From contig OX387190.1 in assembly GCA_947561395.2 (NCBI GenBank), forward strand, positions 9,356,858 through 9,420,857: DNA of 64,000 nucleotides. Reading direction: 5' to 3'. Origin of the DNA: Buxus sempervirens. Its lineage: Eukaryota > Streptophyta > Magnoliopsida > Buxales > Buxaceae. Below the pieces are notes generated by a model. The model made no database searches and was not told the DNA's origin. It saw nothing but the letters and a program-made list of their open reading frames with translations. Shown here piece by piece: positions 10,714 through 21,906 of this stretch (the stretch's first letter is position 1; every line of letters begins with the position of its first letter). The position numbers and the translations under genes were made by a program.

Positions 10714-13376
10714 TGTAAAATCCCGAATTTTTAATCACATTAAAAATATTAGGTTTTGTTGTTAATTAGTTTAATTAATGAAAAATCTTAGAAATAGAGA
10801 AAAGGAAATTATTTAGAGAAAAATACTTAAAAGAATATAATATAGGAGAAACTATTAAAATGAACAAATTTTGTTAACTGAGTTTCATTGGTAGGATTGG
10901 TGGTTCGGTGGTGGAGCGAGCGAGGGTAATTTTGAATTTAATAATCATAATGGGTACAAAAATTGTTGTGAGCAAATGAGAGACTAATATTGGTAGTCCG
11001 GTATCGAGGCAAGCACCAAATCACGAGCTTAAGAGGTTGGCCATGTATGAAGTTTCGGTAGGCGAGCACGCAGGGGATTGTGAGATGAGTTTAGCATTGG
11101 AGCGCCATCGGAGGGTTATAAATAGGAGCTGTGTTTGGGGTTCTAGGGTTTTTCGCTCAAGACGGTTGGAGGAGGCTGTCGCGGCTGGAGATTTCAGAGG
11201 TTCGGCCGATTTGTCTATGCGGTCAGAAGAGATCGGAGGAGTCGGAAATCAAAAGTGAGCCGCAAGAGGATTTGGAGGTGGGAATTGCCGCTGGTTGTGC
11301 TCAGTCAAAGATTTGTGTTGCTGAGCGAGAGGGATTCTACAGCAGGTGAGTAGCATCGTTTTTAATCTGTTCTTTTTGGGTTTTGATTCTGGATTAGCCG
11401 AACTGCATGTTTTGGAAGGGAGTTATTTTCGAAAGGAGGATTTTGATGAGTTTTAGAGTCGTGATATGAAGTAGGTTAGATTAATTTCAAGTCATGATTA
11501 AATGTCTTTTGGGAATAGTAGAAACACAGGGGAAGTGTTACAGAGACTAGAAATCAAGGCATGTAGTTTTGGATTTAACAAAGAGTCGTGTTTCGCAAGG
11601 GGTATCTACTGAGCTACCGCCAACCCCTTTGCTCTCAGCGGTAGCTTGGCGCAAGCAAACTGTTGGATCCGCCAACCTATTTTTCAATCAGCGGTAGCTT
11701 GGCACGAGCGACAGTTGGATCCGCTGACCTCGCGCCAACTGCGCCGAGGTCAACTCACCCACCAAATACTACAGTGAGTTGCGGCTGATCATGTTGAGCC
11801 TATTTTTGATACTTTAGGGATTAAATCTCTTTGCCAAACCCTAGATTAGGATGTTAGAGGTATTTTAAGTTACTCAAAACCTTTGTAGATATAATTACAT
11901 GAATTGTGGGTTCTACAAGTCAAGTTTGGGGGAAACTGTTGGGGGTAACTTATTGTTTCAATTGCCATGAGTTAATGACTTAGTTTTAATTATGTCTTAC
12001 ATTCGTTTCCAGTTTATGAACTGTTTAATCTGGGTTTGCGTGATTTCAAGTGCTAAGCCGTATGTGTCAAATTATCTTGGTGCAAGTAGAAAAAAGAGTT
12101 ATTTTACCAGTGGACTTGTGTTTTGGGGATTAGAATAATTACTGAGTTTATATGAATTTCTGTTCTGGTCTGGAGGGACCTGTGATGAGGTTATGTGTCA
12201 TTATACATGATGATGGAAATGTTTGGTTTAATGTGATGTCAGTGTTGAGTTTATGCGATGGTTTTTCTGTTTTGGTTTAGCTTGCCCTGGATCCAGAGTC
12301 TAAGCTTAGTAATGTGATGTGTATGCTTTATTGGTGTAATGGCATGGCCATGGAGTGTTGCCACAACCGGTGTAGAGCAGCCAGAAACCCTGAGTAGGCC
12401 TGGTTGTCAATGCCGATACCCGGAGTAGGCCAGCATTGGATGACGATACCTGGAGTAGGCCGTCAATTCAGAGTATCTGATACCCTGAGTAGGCCGGAAC
12501 TGTGTACATGGAGGTGTAGATGTCGCTTTGACATGTTGATTAACCAATCTAAGCAACGACATGACATCGACCAATGTTGGTTTTTGACTTTATTTGACAC
12601 TATATGTTTATTCGCTGGTTTACTGGAATTGGTGGTTCACCGAATGTGGTTATCGGTTATTTGGTATTGGGATTCCTTCCGCCAATGTAGAGCAGCATCG
12701 TGACCCTGAGGGGTCAGTGTTGTCAATGCCGATACCCGAAGTAGGCTGGCATTGGAAGACGCTGCCATTTCAATATCCGAAACCCTGAGTAGGCTGGATA
12801 TACATTTGGAGACGTGGGCATGGCTATGATGTGACTTTATTGTTGATACTTGTTGGGACCCGAATTATATCTTTTGAGTTGTTGAACTATGATTTCTTCG
12901 ATATGTTGTTACCTGGTTATACGTGACTTTACGGTTATATGCACGATTTGATACCGACGTTATTGCTTGATTTATATGATGGATTTCCGCATTTTATATC
13001 ACATGGATTATTGGGATTCTATTGGATTACTCGGATTAGATGTGTTATCGTCATCGTATATGTGTTGCACCGTGGCATGTTTTTAGAACTGAACTAAATG
13101 GTTTTGTGCATGCATGTGCTACTCACTGGGATATTCATATCTCATTCCGTTTGTTTTTGTTTTGTTTTCAGCTGCTCTTGGAGAGGACGGTACTTGCGGG
13201 TAGTTCTTGGTCATGTGAGTTTTATTCCAGTTTGGGATTATTTTAGCGCAATCTGTTATATAGTTATTGTCGTATTCATGTTTTTCCTTCACTTTGATAT
13301 TGCGATCCTGTGTTTTATATTAACCTCCGAGGATGAGTTACGGTGTTATTTTGTGGCTCGGATCTGGGGCGTTACA
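10714..13376 (+). mobile_element. Family-A solo LTR inserted in a family-B LTR
   Basis: It starts TGTAAAATCCCGAATT and ends GGGGCGTTACA, 2663 bp. The flanks are AAGTG (10709-10713) and AAGTA (13377-13381). The minus-strand relative near 29995 reads straight through this point, so the empty site is known and the second flank differs from the first by one change. It is related to the LTR at 21738-24048 through shared GAGTAGGC hairpins. It holds a TATA box (11117-11124), a donor-like CAG/GTGAGT (11346), the stem-loop (13128-13143), an acceptor-like CAG (13169-13171) and only a short remnant of the mini-frame. Confidence 0.9.
12363..12800 (+). repeat. Hairpin array with constant loop ACCCTGAGTAGGC
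   Basis: The core GATACCCNGAGTAGGC, in variants, recurs at least six times. Its flanks pair and differ each time: ACAACC/GGTTGT (12363-12407), CAATGC/GCATTG (12408-12438), TGACG/CGTCA (12441-12465), AATGCC/GGCATT (near 12725-12755) and ATATCC/GGATAT (near 12774-12801). The pattern is a set of separate stem-loops, not an ordinary tandem repeat. Confidence 0.75.
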
Positions 13377-13555
13377 AAGTATTAGAAAACCCTTTTACCA
13401 GACTTATTAAATTATATTGATGAAATAGTTTGATGTTTACACTTAGCCACACTTGTTGGTGAATTCGATGTTTCATTTTCCGCACTCTAATATTTAATGG
13501 AATTATTCGAATTTAATTGTCTGGTAATTAGTTGCTTTGGGCCAGTAGCACTTCG
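13377..13555 (+). mobile_element. Family-B LTR, 3' part, right of the inserted solo LTR
   Basis: It matches the reverse complement of 29830-30000 up to GCCAGTAGCACTTCGGG, then diverges. The last 50 or so bases of the B LTR are missing here. Confidence 0.65.
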
Positions 13556-13573
13556 GGAATTAGTTCATTAGTT

Positions 13574-14568
13574 TGTAATCACAATAACTAGGTCTAATTA
13601 TGTGATAATTAAATTAATAGAAGACTCAAGTGATTAAAGGTAGTGGTGGGGTCGATTGAAGTAATTTAAAGGTTATGTAAAGTTTGAAGGTAGTCACATA
13701 AAGTAAAAAAGGTACTTACTATTTATTAGAGAGAAATTAGAGTAATCCCATTTAAGTAAATAATAAAGCCCAAAGGCATCAGGGGGTTCTTTCTCCAAGA
13801 TTGAATCTATAAGGTGGTTTCTGGTGTGAGGTTTTTCTAGTGAAGTTCAGAATTCATTACGTTTTAAATATATTTTCTAAGTGAAAGTCTCAGTCAAATA
13901 AGTTTGAAGTTCAAAATCCATAATTCTTGTTTATTTTTAAGTCAGGCAACTGTCAGACCTAAAATAAATCCTAAATTTGTTTATATAGGAAACATGTTAT
14001 GTGAGCAGTTAAATTCACCTCAAATTATTTAATTCAAATGATAAAATCCATTTAACATCATTTTATTTCAAATTAGAAAATCAAAATTTAAATAAGTCAA
14101 AATTTTGTTTCGGTTGCTCAGCACTGTTGCCTAGGCAACCTGGCTAGGCGGCCGTTTAAATCTCTGTGAAATTTTATGGTAATGGGCGCTCAGGAGATCG
14201 CCTAGGCGATTCCCCTGGCCGATCCACATAATACACGATCACCTACCCCATCGCCTGGGCGATGGGTGGGCGACCAAAATTTGTGTAATTTCAATGAACC
14301 GCCTACGACCGCCCGACTGCGGCTATTCCGAGTCTGAAATCTGAGTTTTTCTCCATTCCAAGCAAATTCTACATATATAATCAACAATACTATAACAAAA
14401 CATACGTATATACTACGATTAAACATGCATTCATGATCAAACACAAAGAAAATGAAAATCAACGACAAACAGGGTGTGTTACCTACCTATTTCGAATGAT
14501 CCTTCTTCCTCCTCTATCCAACAACAACCTCTCTCTCTTTACAAACACAAGGCACTCCTAGGATGCTG
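13574..14568 (-). mobile_element. Family-F LTR, 3' part, minus strand
   Basis: Read on the minus strand, it carries a donor-like TAGGTAGGTAAC near 14485 and palindromes of the TCGCCTAGGCGA type (14120-14270), and may end in TTACA at 13574. It joins 17185-17589 across the H-family solo LTR. No target duplication was found for the whole. Confidence 0.5.
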
Positions 14569-16388
14569 TGTGAGACCCCAGATTCCTAGACAATTGGCAA
14601 ACACTAAAAGGTATATTTTATTGTGAAGGTGAAGCAGGAGAAGCCCAGGCTTGACCCTTGGAGGCCAATCGGGTGGCTAGATCAATAATCTGTCAAAGGT
14701 GTAAAGGTGAGCAATCCCTAGAATATTAAATAAATTTATTATTGGGAGAGACGATGGCTAATGGTAATTCTGTATGCAGTGGAAGGAAAGTGGAAAGATT
14801 GTAAATACATATGTCTTGAGGGAGAAGGGCAAAATTGGAAGGTTGCCTTAGAGCATTTGGAAAAAAAATTTGTTAAGTGTAAGGGAGCCCACATTGCTCC
14901 ATACAAATGAAACAAAACCCCAACCCTCTTTTCCAACCACACTTTCTTATCCTCTCCCACTCACATCTCTTCTACTCCTCATTCTCATCATCCATCTTGT
15001 TAGTCAAGTGTGAGAAGAGACCATTGCAAGAAAGGAAGAAGAAGAACAAAAGGGGGCGATTTTTGTTTAGGTTTTCTTGGTGGGATTTGTGAAGAAAGCA
15101 ACCAAAGAGACCAAGGGGTGCTGCTCGTGGGTTGCATTAGGAGCAAGAAGACTTGCTTTGTTGCTTAGAAGAGGTAAGCAATACTCTCCCAACCTAGATT
15201 TTTTCTTTTTCCTCAAATTTGTATGCAATGTGGGAAAATTGGGGGTTTTATATAAATCTGATTTTCCTTGCAAATAGGTGAGGGATTTGTTAGGGGTTTG
15301 GTATGTAATAGGTAACCACGCATGCTAGACACAATTTAGAGACCAAAAACCATACGAAAGAGTGGGATTTGAAAAACCCTAGAGATTGGTGAAATTCAGA
15401 TTTTTCGCGACCTGAGAAATCGCCAAGGCACCCGAAGCAGAGCTTGAGCGAGATCTTAGGCGCTTGTTCATAAATTTAGTTAAGGCATGGACACTCGTTG
15501 GAGCTCGAGCGCCTCACCTATGTTTTTTTTTTAACTCAGAACCCGAGAGTTGTAATTTTTGGTTAAGCCAAGCACCCGAAGCAATGCTCGAGCACGCCTT
15601 CAAGCGCTTTCGGCAGATTTTAATAAATTTTGGATTTTAGCACAAAACCAACTACGGATCATTTTTATTTTAATCCAACTAATGTACAAGTAGGATTTAG
15701 GTGTCTAGGAAGTGTATACCCTGGAATTATCTCAAAATTCCAAATAACATAGATTTTGGTTACGTTTTACTGAAATAGGATTCCTAGAGAGTTTGCGTTC
15801 CAGATTGTTATAGAAGTAGGATAATTTAATACTACCACTTGGAACACCTTCCAAATGATCCTTGGAAGTAGAAAACCAAAGCCAAATTAAAGTTGTGTCT
15901 GTTTCCAAAGAGTTGGGGCCTAGGTTGCCCAAGTGAGGTGTGAAATGCAGGATTTAACACCATGGATATATTTTATTGTTAATAATTACTCTTGTAAGCA
16001 TGTGATCTATTTTAGGGCATTGACCCACTTGTTTAACATGAATTGTCTTATTAACGGTGCGAAAGCATGTGATACAAGATATGAAGGGCATTGGCCCAGT
16101 ATTTGGCAAATGTATGGAGGGCAGTGGCCCGGTTCCATGAGATATTGAAAAGGGGCTTGGCCCAAGATTGACTTGGGTAAGGCCATGGGCTACCCTTGAG
16201 ATTTTCATGCATGAGTGCATGATATACTTAATGTGGATTTGATTGAATGGAAATTTGCATAATGAACAATCTTAAGTTATGGATCCATAAATTTAAGTAG
16301 GAGTGTTTGTATATAATGCCATGACCAAGTACTATTGCTCTATTACTATATTGTTATATCATCCCGGCACCAGCAACATTGGTGGCCG

Positions 16389-16513
16389 ATGCCCATTGCT
16401 ACGGGGAATCGGCATGGATGCTCATACGTCAAGGGTAATCGATGTATGAATGCCTAATGTCAAGGGTAATCGGCATTGGATGCCTAGCCACCATGAGGAA
16501 TCGGTGAAGCTAG
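16389..16513 (+). repeat. Hairpin array with recurring loop AAGGGTAATC
   Basis: The stems are ATGCC/GGCAT (16389-16415), CATACGTC/GATGTATG (16423-16448), AATGTC/GGCATT (16456-16477) and CTAGCCACC/GGTGAAGCTAG (16484-16513). Each encloses a loop ending in GGGTAATC, GGGGAATC or GAGGAATC. The mismatches are mostly G-T pairs, which an RNA helix tolerates. Confidence 0.75.
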
Positions 16514-16786
16514 ATGGGGTCATGTACAGTATGTATTAAACACCCTAAATAACCAAGTGATAAGAATAAATGTATGATTGTGTATTAATGATTTGACTTG
16601 TACACCTAAGCACAGATTTGCACCAATTGTATTACACTGAACTACTGATGATTTAATTATTATTTCAACTACCCGCATATCATGGTTTCACCGATTGATA
16701 GTGGCATCAACTGTGTTTTCACTGAGCATGCATGTGTTGCTTACTGAGACATTCGTCTCATAAGTTGTTTTACTGTTTTGCTCTCA

Positions 16787-16882
16787 GAGCCGTCGACATT
16801 TGGTGTAAAGGACCAGATTGGGGACAGAGGAAAGGACAAGGCACCTGGGTATAGAGAGGAAGACTTCTACCAACCTACCTAA
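16787..16882 (+). other. LTR mini-frame, 31 codons
   Basis: Directly after GCTCTCAG, an open frame begins EPSTFGVKDQ and ends YREEDFYQPT before TAA. The H-family relative at 44527-44622 has a frame of equal length ending YREEDFFRPTRTT. Conservation of frame, length and the EED-aromatic end between diverged LTRs argues for past coding. Confidence 0.45.
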
Positions 16883-16996
16883 GACTTTACTTTTTCGTAT
16901 ATGATAGTTGTAAATTTCTTTGGGCTTGTAAACCTTCTAACTGAGAGGAGTGATTAGAACCTATCCTTTTTGTAATAACTCAAGTAATTACACTTC

Positions 16997-17024
<28 letters not shown>
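16997..17024. repeat. AT microsatellite
   Basis: An uninterrupted (TA)n run inside the H LTR, 3' of the mini-frame. A shorter one lies at about 17846-17864. Confidence 0.9.
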
Positions 17025-17027
<3 letters not shown>

Positions 17028-17184
17028 CACTTTTGATACACATAGGCATGAATTGTTCTACCACTTGCACTTGTTAGGAAAATTTTTAAATTATCCGCAT
17101 TTTTATTGGGTCGAAAGACCAACCTGTGATGACCAGGGATAGAGGGATGCCTTGGAGAAGCATACCTGATTCTAGGTCATTACA

Positions 17185-17589
17185 TGCTGAGAAACTCGAG
17201 ATCAACACATCCTTCCCCCTTCTTATTCTTCTTCTTCTTCTTCTCTCGTTTTCTCTTTTGTTCGTTTTCTTTAGCCGCCGAAAACCACCACAAACAAAAT
17301 ACGATGAGTAGAATACACACCGCATTCACCTAGGGTATAAACCCCTATTTTACTACTCCACGATCCTACGCATCATAGCCACATCATGCATCACACACCT
17401 AACCAATCAAATCATAATCCCCCTTATTTTTAATTCTTACCTCGATATCTCACGATCCAACAGTCAGATCTTCGCCAAACTCCTGATCTCCACTATCAAT
17501 GCAATCACCTATATTTATAAATAAAAATCTTCAAATAAATATTAATTATTATTTAATTGAAAATTTAGAAAATTTTTGTAGGTCTTACA
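17185..17589 (-). mobile_element. Family-F LTR, 5' part, minus strand
   Basis: On the minus strand the LTR begins TGTAAGACCTAC at 17589. Its first 150 bases resemble the family-E LTR start at 50311 (TGTAATACCTTG), including a shared GGTGATNNNNNNGATNNTGGAG-like stretch. A CTT-rich tract lies near 17218-17245. Confidence 0.55.
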
Positions 17590-18196
17590 TCCTTCCCTCC
17601 TAATAAATAAATTTCCTTCTCAAAATTTCAACATCCCCATCTTCTTATATCCACTACGCTTCTGCTACACATTCAAACAATTTATAACCGTAAAATAATT
17701 TAGAAAAGAGTTTTCATGATTTCTCTGCCACCAATCCTTTACATATATACGCGTCTATATGAAGGTTGAGGAGAAAATCACGTGGCTCCCTTCTAACTTA
17801 ACTTAAATCAAAGATAACACATCACAAAACATCTTTCACACACAGATATATATATATATATATTTTTTTTGTAGTTACACTACCCCACTTGCATCTAGCT
17901 TAATACTTAAGCATGTGTTTAGCATTGGCCGATGCCTTGCACTACCCAAGCATGACTCAATACAAGTGGCTCATCATCCATCAAACATATAGAGCACTCA
18001 TCACCAACCTTCACAATTAAATTCCTTAATAGTCATGATCTAAATTGTCATTGATCCATTATTGAATAAATCCACACAGATTTTACACCGAATATACATG
18101 CATAGCATTCAATTTACTAACAAACAATAATATGAAAACAAAATAAAATAAGGAAGCAAGGGACTCACCTTCAGTCTAAGATTCTCTAACTGGCAA
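17590..18196. other. Retroelement-like sequence without a gene
   Basis: AT-rich, with no open frame or domain that I recognise. GGCAA at 18192-18196 is the left target duplication of the D LTR that follows, so this stretch once adjoined the gag sequence at 28616. Confidence 0.4.
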
Positions 18197-20743
18197 TGAA
18201 AAACCCTGGATTTTCCTAAAATAAAATAAATAAATAATTTAATAAGTAAGGAATAAATTAGAGAGATTTAGCTGTAAAGGCAATTAGGAAGGAAATTAAA
18301 GATATGGGTAGCTTGGTCATATTCAATTAGTTAAATTCATGAAAAAAATAAAGTAATTAATTATTAAGTTAATAAATTAAACTAGACCAAATTTTAGCTT
18401 AGTTGAATGTAAGATAAGAAATTTAAGGTTTAAGAGAAGGATTAGGGTCCTAATGATAATTATATTATTTAGGGTCCTTAATTCTGGTAATATGGGAGGA
18501 TAATAAGTGTCTAATTAAAATTTAACATTAAGGATGAGAATAAGCACGAAATTAATGAGAAAACTCTTTAAAAGAGAGTTTAAAAGAAATAATATTGGAA
18601 AAAGGGTAAAAGAGGGAATAGCTTTAGAGTTTAAGATAAGTTTAACCTAAATAGGGTTGTTCATTAGTAGGCCTATAAAATAGAAGTTTTAAGAAGAGTT
18701 TAGGGTTTTGAAATAAGCTCAAAAGAGAGGGAAATTCGTGCATAAGATCTGGAGAAAAATAGGAAGAAAAGAGAAAAGAAAATGAGGTTTAGTGAAAAAA
18801 AAGGGAGTGCTGCAGATGGCCGACCAGCAAGGTTTGAATGGAGCTCTAGAAAGATCCAACCGTTGGTTTGGCCTAACATTTTGAGGTTTTGATCTACAAA
18901 TGAGGGACTTCCATCTGAACTGTGGAGATTTGATTTGGAGAAGTCTAAGGTGGTGCGAACTAGCTCAAAAAATTGGTGAAAAATCAGATTTCCAGAAGAA
19001 GTTTGTATGTTGAGGCAAGTAGCAACCCCTTTGAAATTGGAGAAATTGCATGTTTTTCTTGTGATTTAGATGTTTCGATCATGGTGTTATTTGAGTTAGA
19101 TTTCATTGGAAAAGCTTGATGATTTATAAAATTTTATTTGGTGTTTTAAACTTACTTTAAGAGCCTAGGAAAGTATTGATCATGGGAGATTATATTTAGA
19201 AAGAAAATCTTAGATAAATTTAAAGTCGATGGGATTAGATTAGGAATTTCCTCAAAATTAGTTTAGATTGAAAATCATATGTTTAGACACAAATTAAAAT
19301 AATAGAAGATTTAGGAAGTTCGGAAAATCAGCAAAAACCCAGAAAACAGTGATTTTGGTCGAGCGCTCGAATGACTGCTCAAGCATCGGTATAGGCACCC
19401 CGCCTGTGTATTCGAAATAGAACTTGAAAACCCAGCCCCCGATGGACTGCTCGAGCGCCTTTCGAGCGGCCTCTGTCAAAATTTCCGAATTTTGGGATTC
19501 GAGCCCAAATCTAATTTTTAATGATTTTTCTTGAAATTTTAAAGTTGTAACACCTGTAATTAGGATAATTTGAGATGTAGGAATTGGCAGAATTAAATTT
19601 AGATTAAAGGATAGTAATTTGGGACGATGATTGTAAAGATGAAAATTTTGGAGATGTTCTAAGTAGAATGAGGTCACAACTTATTTAGATCTCATTTCGG
19701 GCAACCTAACCTATTCTAAAACTTCAATACATACCTGAGTCATCTCCTGGATGTAATAAATAATAAAGTTAATAAATTTTGACACCTTGGGTTCTTAAAA
19801 GGAGAACTTTGGGTATACTTTAGTGAATATCTAAGATAAACAACCAACTGGGGGATGAATCCTAGGAAATCATAAAATACTGATTTGGCCAATAACCTAA
19901 CACTTCCATATGGGTAAATTAGGAGTGTTCACACTAATAAATGATAGTTTAATAATTAATCAAAGAATTTGGCATATTTGGTAAAGATGACATGGTTTCA
20001 TACTTATCTTGTTCTAAAGACCTGGAACTCTGTTTAAGATCTGATTTTGGTTATTTTAAATATCTGTTGGTTTGCAACCGAGGTTTTGGTGATGATTGTG
20101 GAACACATTAATGGACATGTCGGTGTCTCCTCATAGGGAGGGTTGTGTTATTGATTTATGCATTCCAAGTTATTAAATGTTTTTGATTGTGAGTTGTATC
20201 TAGCGAGCAGTGCTTAGTATGGATCCATAACTTAGCTAAGAAGTAGAATGAAATTATTTGATAAGTTATTTCCTGTTCGGTACTCCCCAGTATGCATTTC
20301 GTCGCAGTTGTGACGAGGGCAGAAATCCAGGCCATCGTGTTACCTCGACCTGGTCTTAGTCGAGTTTGTTGATCGGCAATGGTTTATTGGATTATTGGTT
20401 TCTTAGCCAAGTTCGGCATTGGTTATTTGGGTTACCACCACGTGCTTCAATGAGACATCGGCTTACACGAGTTTTATATTGGTCATGATTTAGGTTACTT
20501 GTGACTCGCACATTTGAGCTATAATTTGGCCGTGCTTAAAGTTCACTTGTGACTTGCACATGCACTGGTATTAGCCATGTTGTCGAGGATCCATATATCT
20601 TTGAACGGATTGGTATTCCCCTGGTTTGTTTATTCCACAGTTGCGGGCTTGTTGTTATTGACTTGGATTGTACGCGCCAGCCCATCCGTGTATCGGGGGT
20701 GATCTGCATTGATGGTTGATGGAGGAAATGGAAGTGACTGCAG
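18197..20743 (+). mobile_element. Family-D solo LTR, 5' part
   Basis: It begins TGAAAAACCCTGG at 18197 after GGCAA. The LTR is split by a LINE at 20744 and resumes at 28100, ending at 28610 followed by GGCAA, a perfect 5-bp duplication around the whole nest. It has a TATA-like CCTATAAAATA near 18670, a GC donor-like AGGCAAGTAGCAAC near 19013, palindromic CTCGAGCG near 19440 and hairpins TCGTC/GACGA (20299-20316) and TCGAC/GTCGA (20345-20363). Confidence 0.85.
20731..20743. repeat. LINE target duplication, left copy
   Basis: GAAGTGACTGCAG here and again at 28100-28112, bracketing the LINE. The left copy is followed by a T16 run, the poly(A) tail of a minus-strand LINE. Confidence 0.85.
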
Positions 20744-21737
20744 TTTTTTTTTTTTTTTTAATAAAGCCCACTAAGACAGGAATAACCTTAGTGGCACTCC
20801 ATCGGAGGGAGGAGGGTTGAGGCAGACCCTGACCTGTAGATTAGAACCAATCTTGCCAAATACACCTAGCCGGGGGGGGGACATAAACAACCTTACCCCT
20901 CAAAGAAAATCTAATTACAATGTAATACCAAACACTATCTTCTAATACTATGAAGTCCTATTCTATCATGAAAAAGAGAGATTTTAACATTTACAGGAAG
21001 ATGAGATTCAAGAAAATAAGTATTAAAATTCATCACATTACAACCTTCATTGGCAAGAGCATCAGCCACAGTGTTAGTTTCTCTATAAACATGCTGAATT
21101 CTTCTTTCATATTTAGCAATTCTTGAAAGGATTTCTTTCCACGAAAATAAACATTTCCAGGATATGGAAGGGCCTTTATTACTTGCATCTGCAAGAACTT
21201 GAGAATCAGTTTCGATGATGAAATTCTGTAATCCTTCATTATCGGCCAAACGGAGCCCATCTCTTAATGCAAGAACTTCAGCACTAGTATTAGACATCAG
21301 CCCATAATTAGCCAAAAAACCCATGATGAAATTCCCCTTATCATCTCTAAAAGCACCTCCCCCTCCACTTAAACCCGGATTTCCTCTAGATGCACCATCA
21401 ACATTAAGAATGAAAGAATTTGAGCGTGGTCTTTTCCACTTGACAAATTTGAGATGGGGGGTGCTGATTTGAGGACAATAAATATGGAGAGAGTCAAGCA
21501 CAATTCCATTAGAACGAGAGCAAGATACCTTTGGTTTAGTGAGATATGCAGCCTCTTGCAACCTTTGAGTGATGGTAAAAATAATTTTTTCAGCATTCAT
21601 ATCTTCATTTTCAAACCTGCTTTTGCATCTAGATAACTAGATTTCCCATATGACAAATTGCGGCAAAGCATACATGAGAAGACCCATCTGATCCTTAGCC
21701 TTGTGAAGACCAAACCAATAAGAAAATCTGCTGTATA
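20744..21737 (-). mobile_element. LINE, 3' part, minus strand
   Basis: The poly(A) tail is seen as T16 at 20744-20759, then 3' untranslated sequence, then the RNase H frame. The LINE is interrupted at 21738 by a gypsy element. Its frame continues at 27786 once one of the two GTATA copies is removed. Confidence 0.88.
20935..21600 (-). pseudogene. LINE RNase H domain (RVT_3 type)
   Basis: This is the C-terminal ribonuclease H domain of a plant L1-type LINE polyprotein, which would degrade RNA in RNA-DNA hybrids during retrotransposition. The 221-residue frame shows the fold in order: NVDGASRGNPG with the first catalytic Asp, SAEVLALRDGL with the Glu, ETDSQVLADA with the second Asp, and NTVADALANEG with the last Asp. 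All four catalytic acids are kept. Upstream on the minus strand the frame stays open across the AT-rich linker except for one TAG about 40 bases before the first Met, where relatives have Trp, so the polyprotein is broken. The part before that continues across the gypsy insertion into the zinc-binding domain at 27786-28078. It is not an independent gene. Confidence 0.88.
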
Positions 21738-21898
21738 TGTAAAACCCCGATTTTTGCTAAGAATTATTTTTATTTAAATTGATTATGTGGACATATCAAC
21801 TTAAGTAGCTATGGGTATATGTAGGGATTTCGGTGGGCGAGCACACATGGAATCAAGGAATTTCAAAGGTTGTCGAGTGGCAATCTACATATGGAAGG

Positions 21899-21906
21899 TA
21901 TAAATA
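21899..21906 (+). promoter_or_regulatory. TATA box of the gypsy LTR
   Basis: TATAAATA about 160 bases into the LTR. The related solo LTR has TATAAATA at 11117-11124. It would start the genomic transcript upstream of the donor-like site at 22195. Confidence 0.5.

Larger units (their letters stand above)
14569..17184 (+). mobile_element. Family-H solo LTR
   Basis: It starts TGTGAGACCCCAG and ends AGGTCATTACA, 2616 bp, between perfect TGCTG duplications (14564-14568 and 17185-17189). It shows a donor-like AG/GTAAGC (15174), a hairpin array (16389-16513), the conserved stem-loop GAGAC-ATTC-GTCTC (16746-16759), CTCTCAG (16781-16787), a mini-frame (16787-16882) and an AT microsatellite near 17000. 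It is related to the LTR at 41914-44981. Confidence 0.9.

Noticed and set aside
11037-11349. Frames MAMYEVSVGE and MFGVLGFFAQ in the A solo LTR, the second open up to the donor-like site
   Set aside because: Tempting as a 5' exon, but the LTR at 21738 shows no matching frame and the phase does not lead into the mini-frame, so I do not call it a gene.
12363-12800. CRISPR-like look: a repeated word with differing flanks
   Set aside because: Plant nuclear LTR; the differing parts are inverted halves that pair with each other and not spacers, and there are no cas genes.
15954-16220. Overlapping frames on both strands in the H LTR
   Set aside because: No family resemblance, lies in a solo LTR, and the related LTR at 41914-44981 does not keep them.
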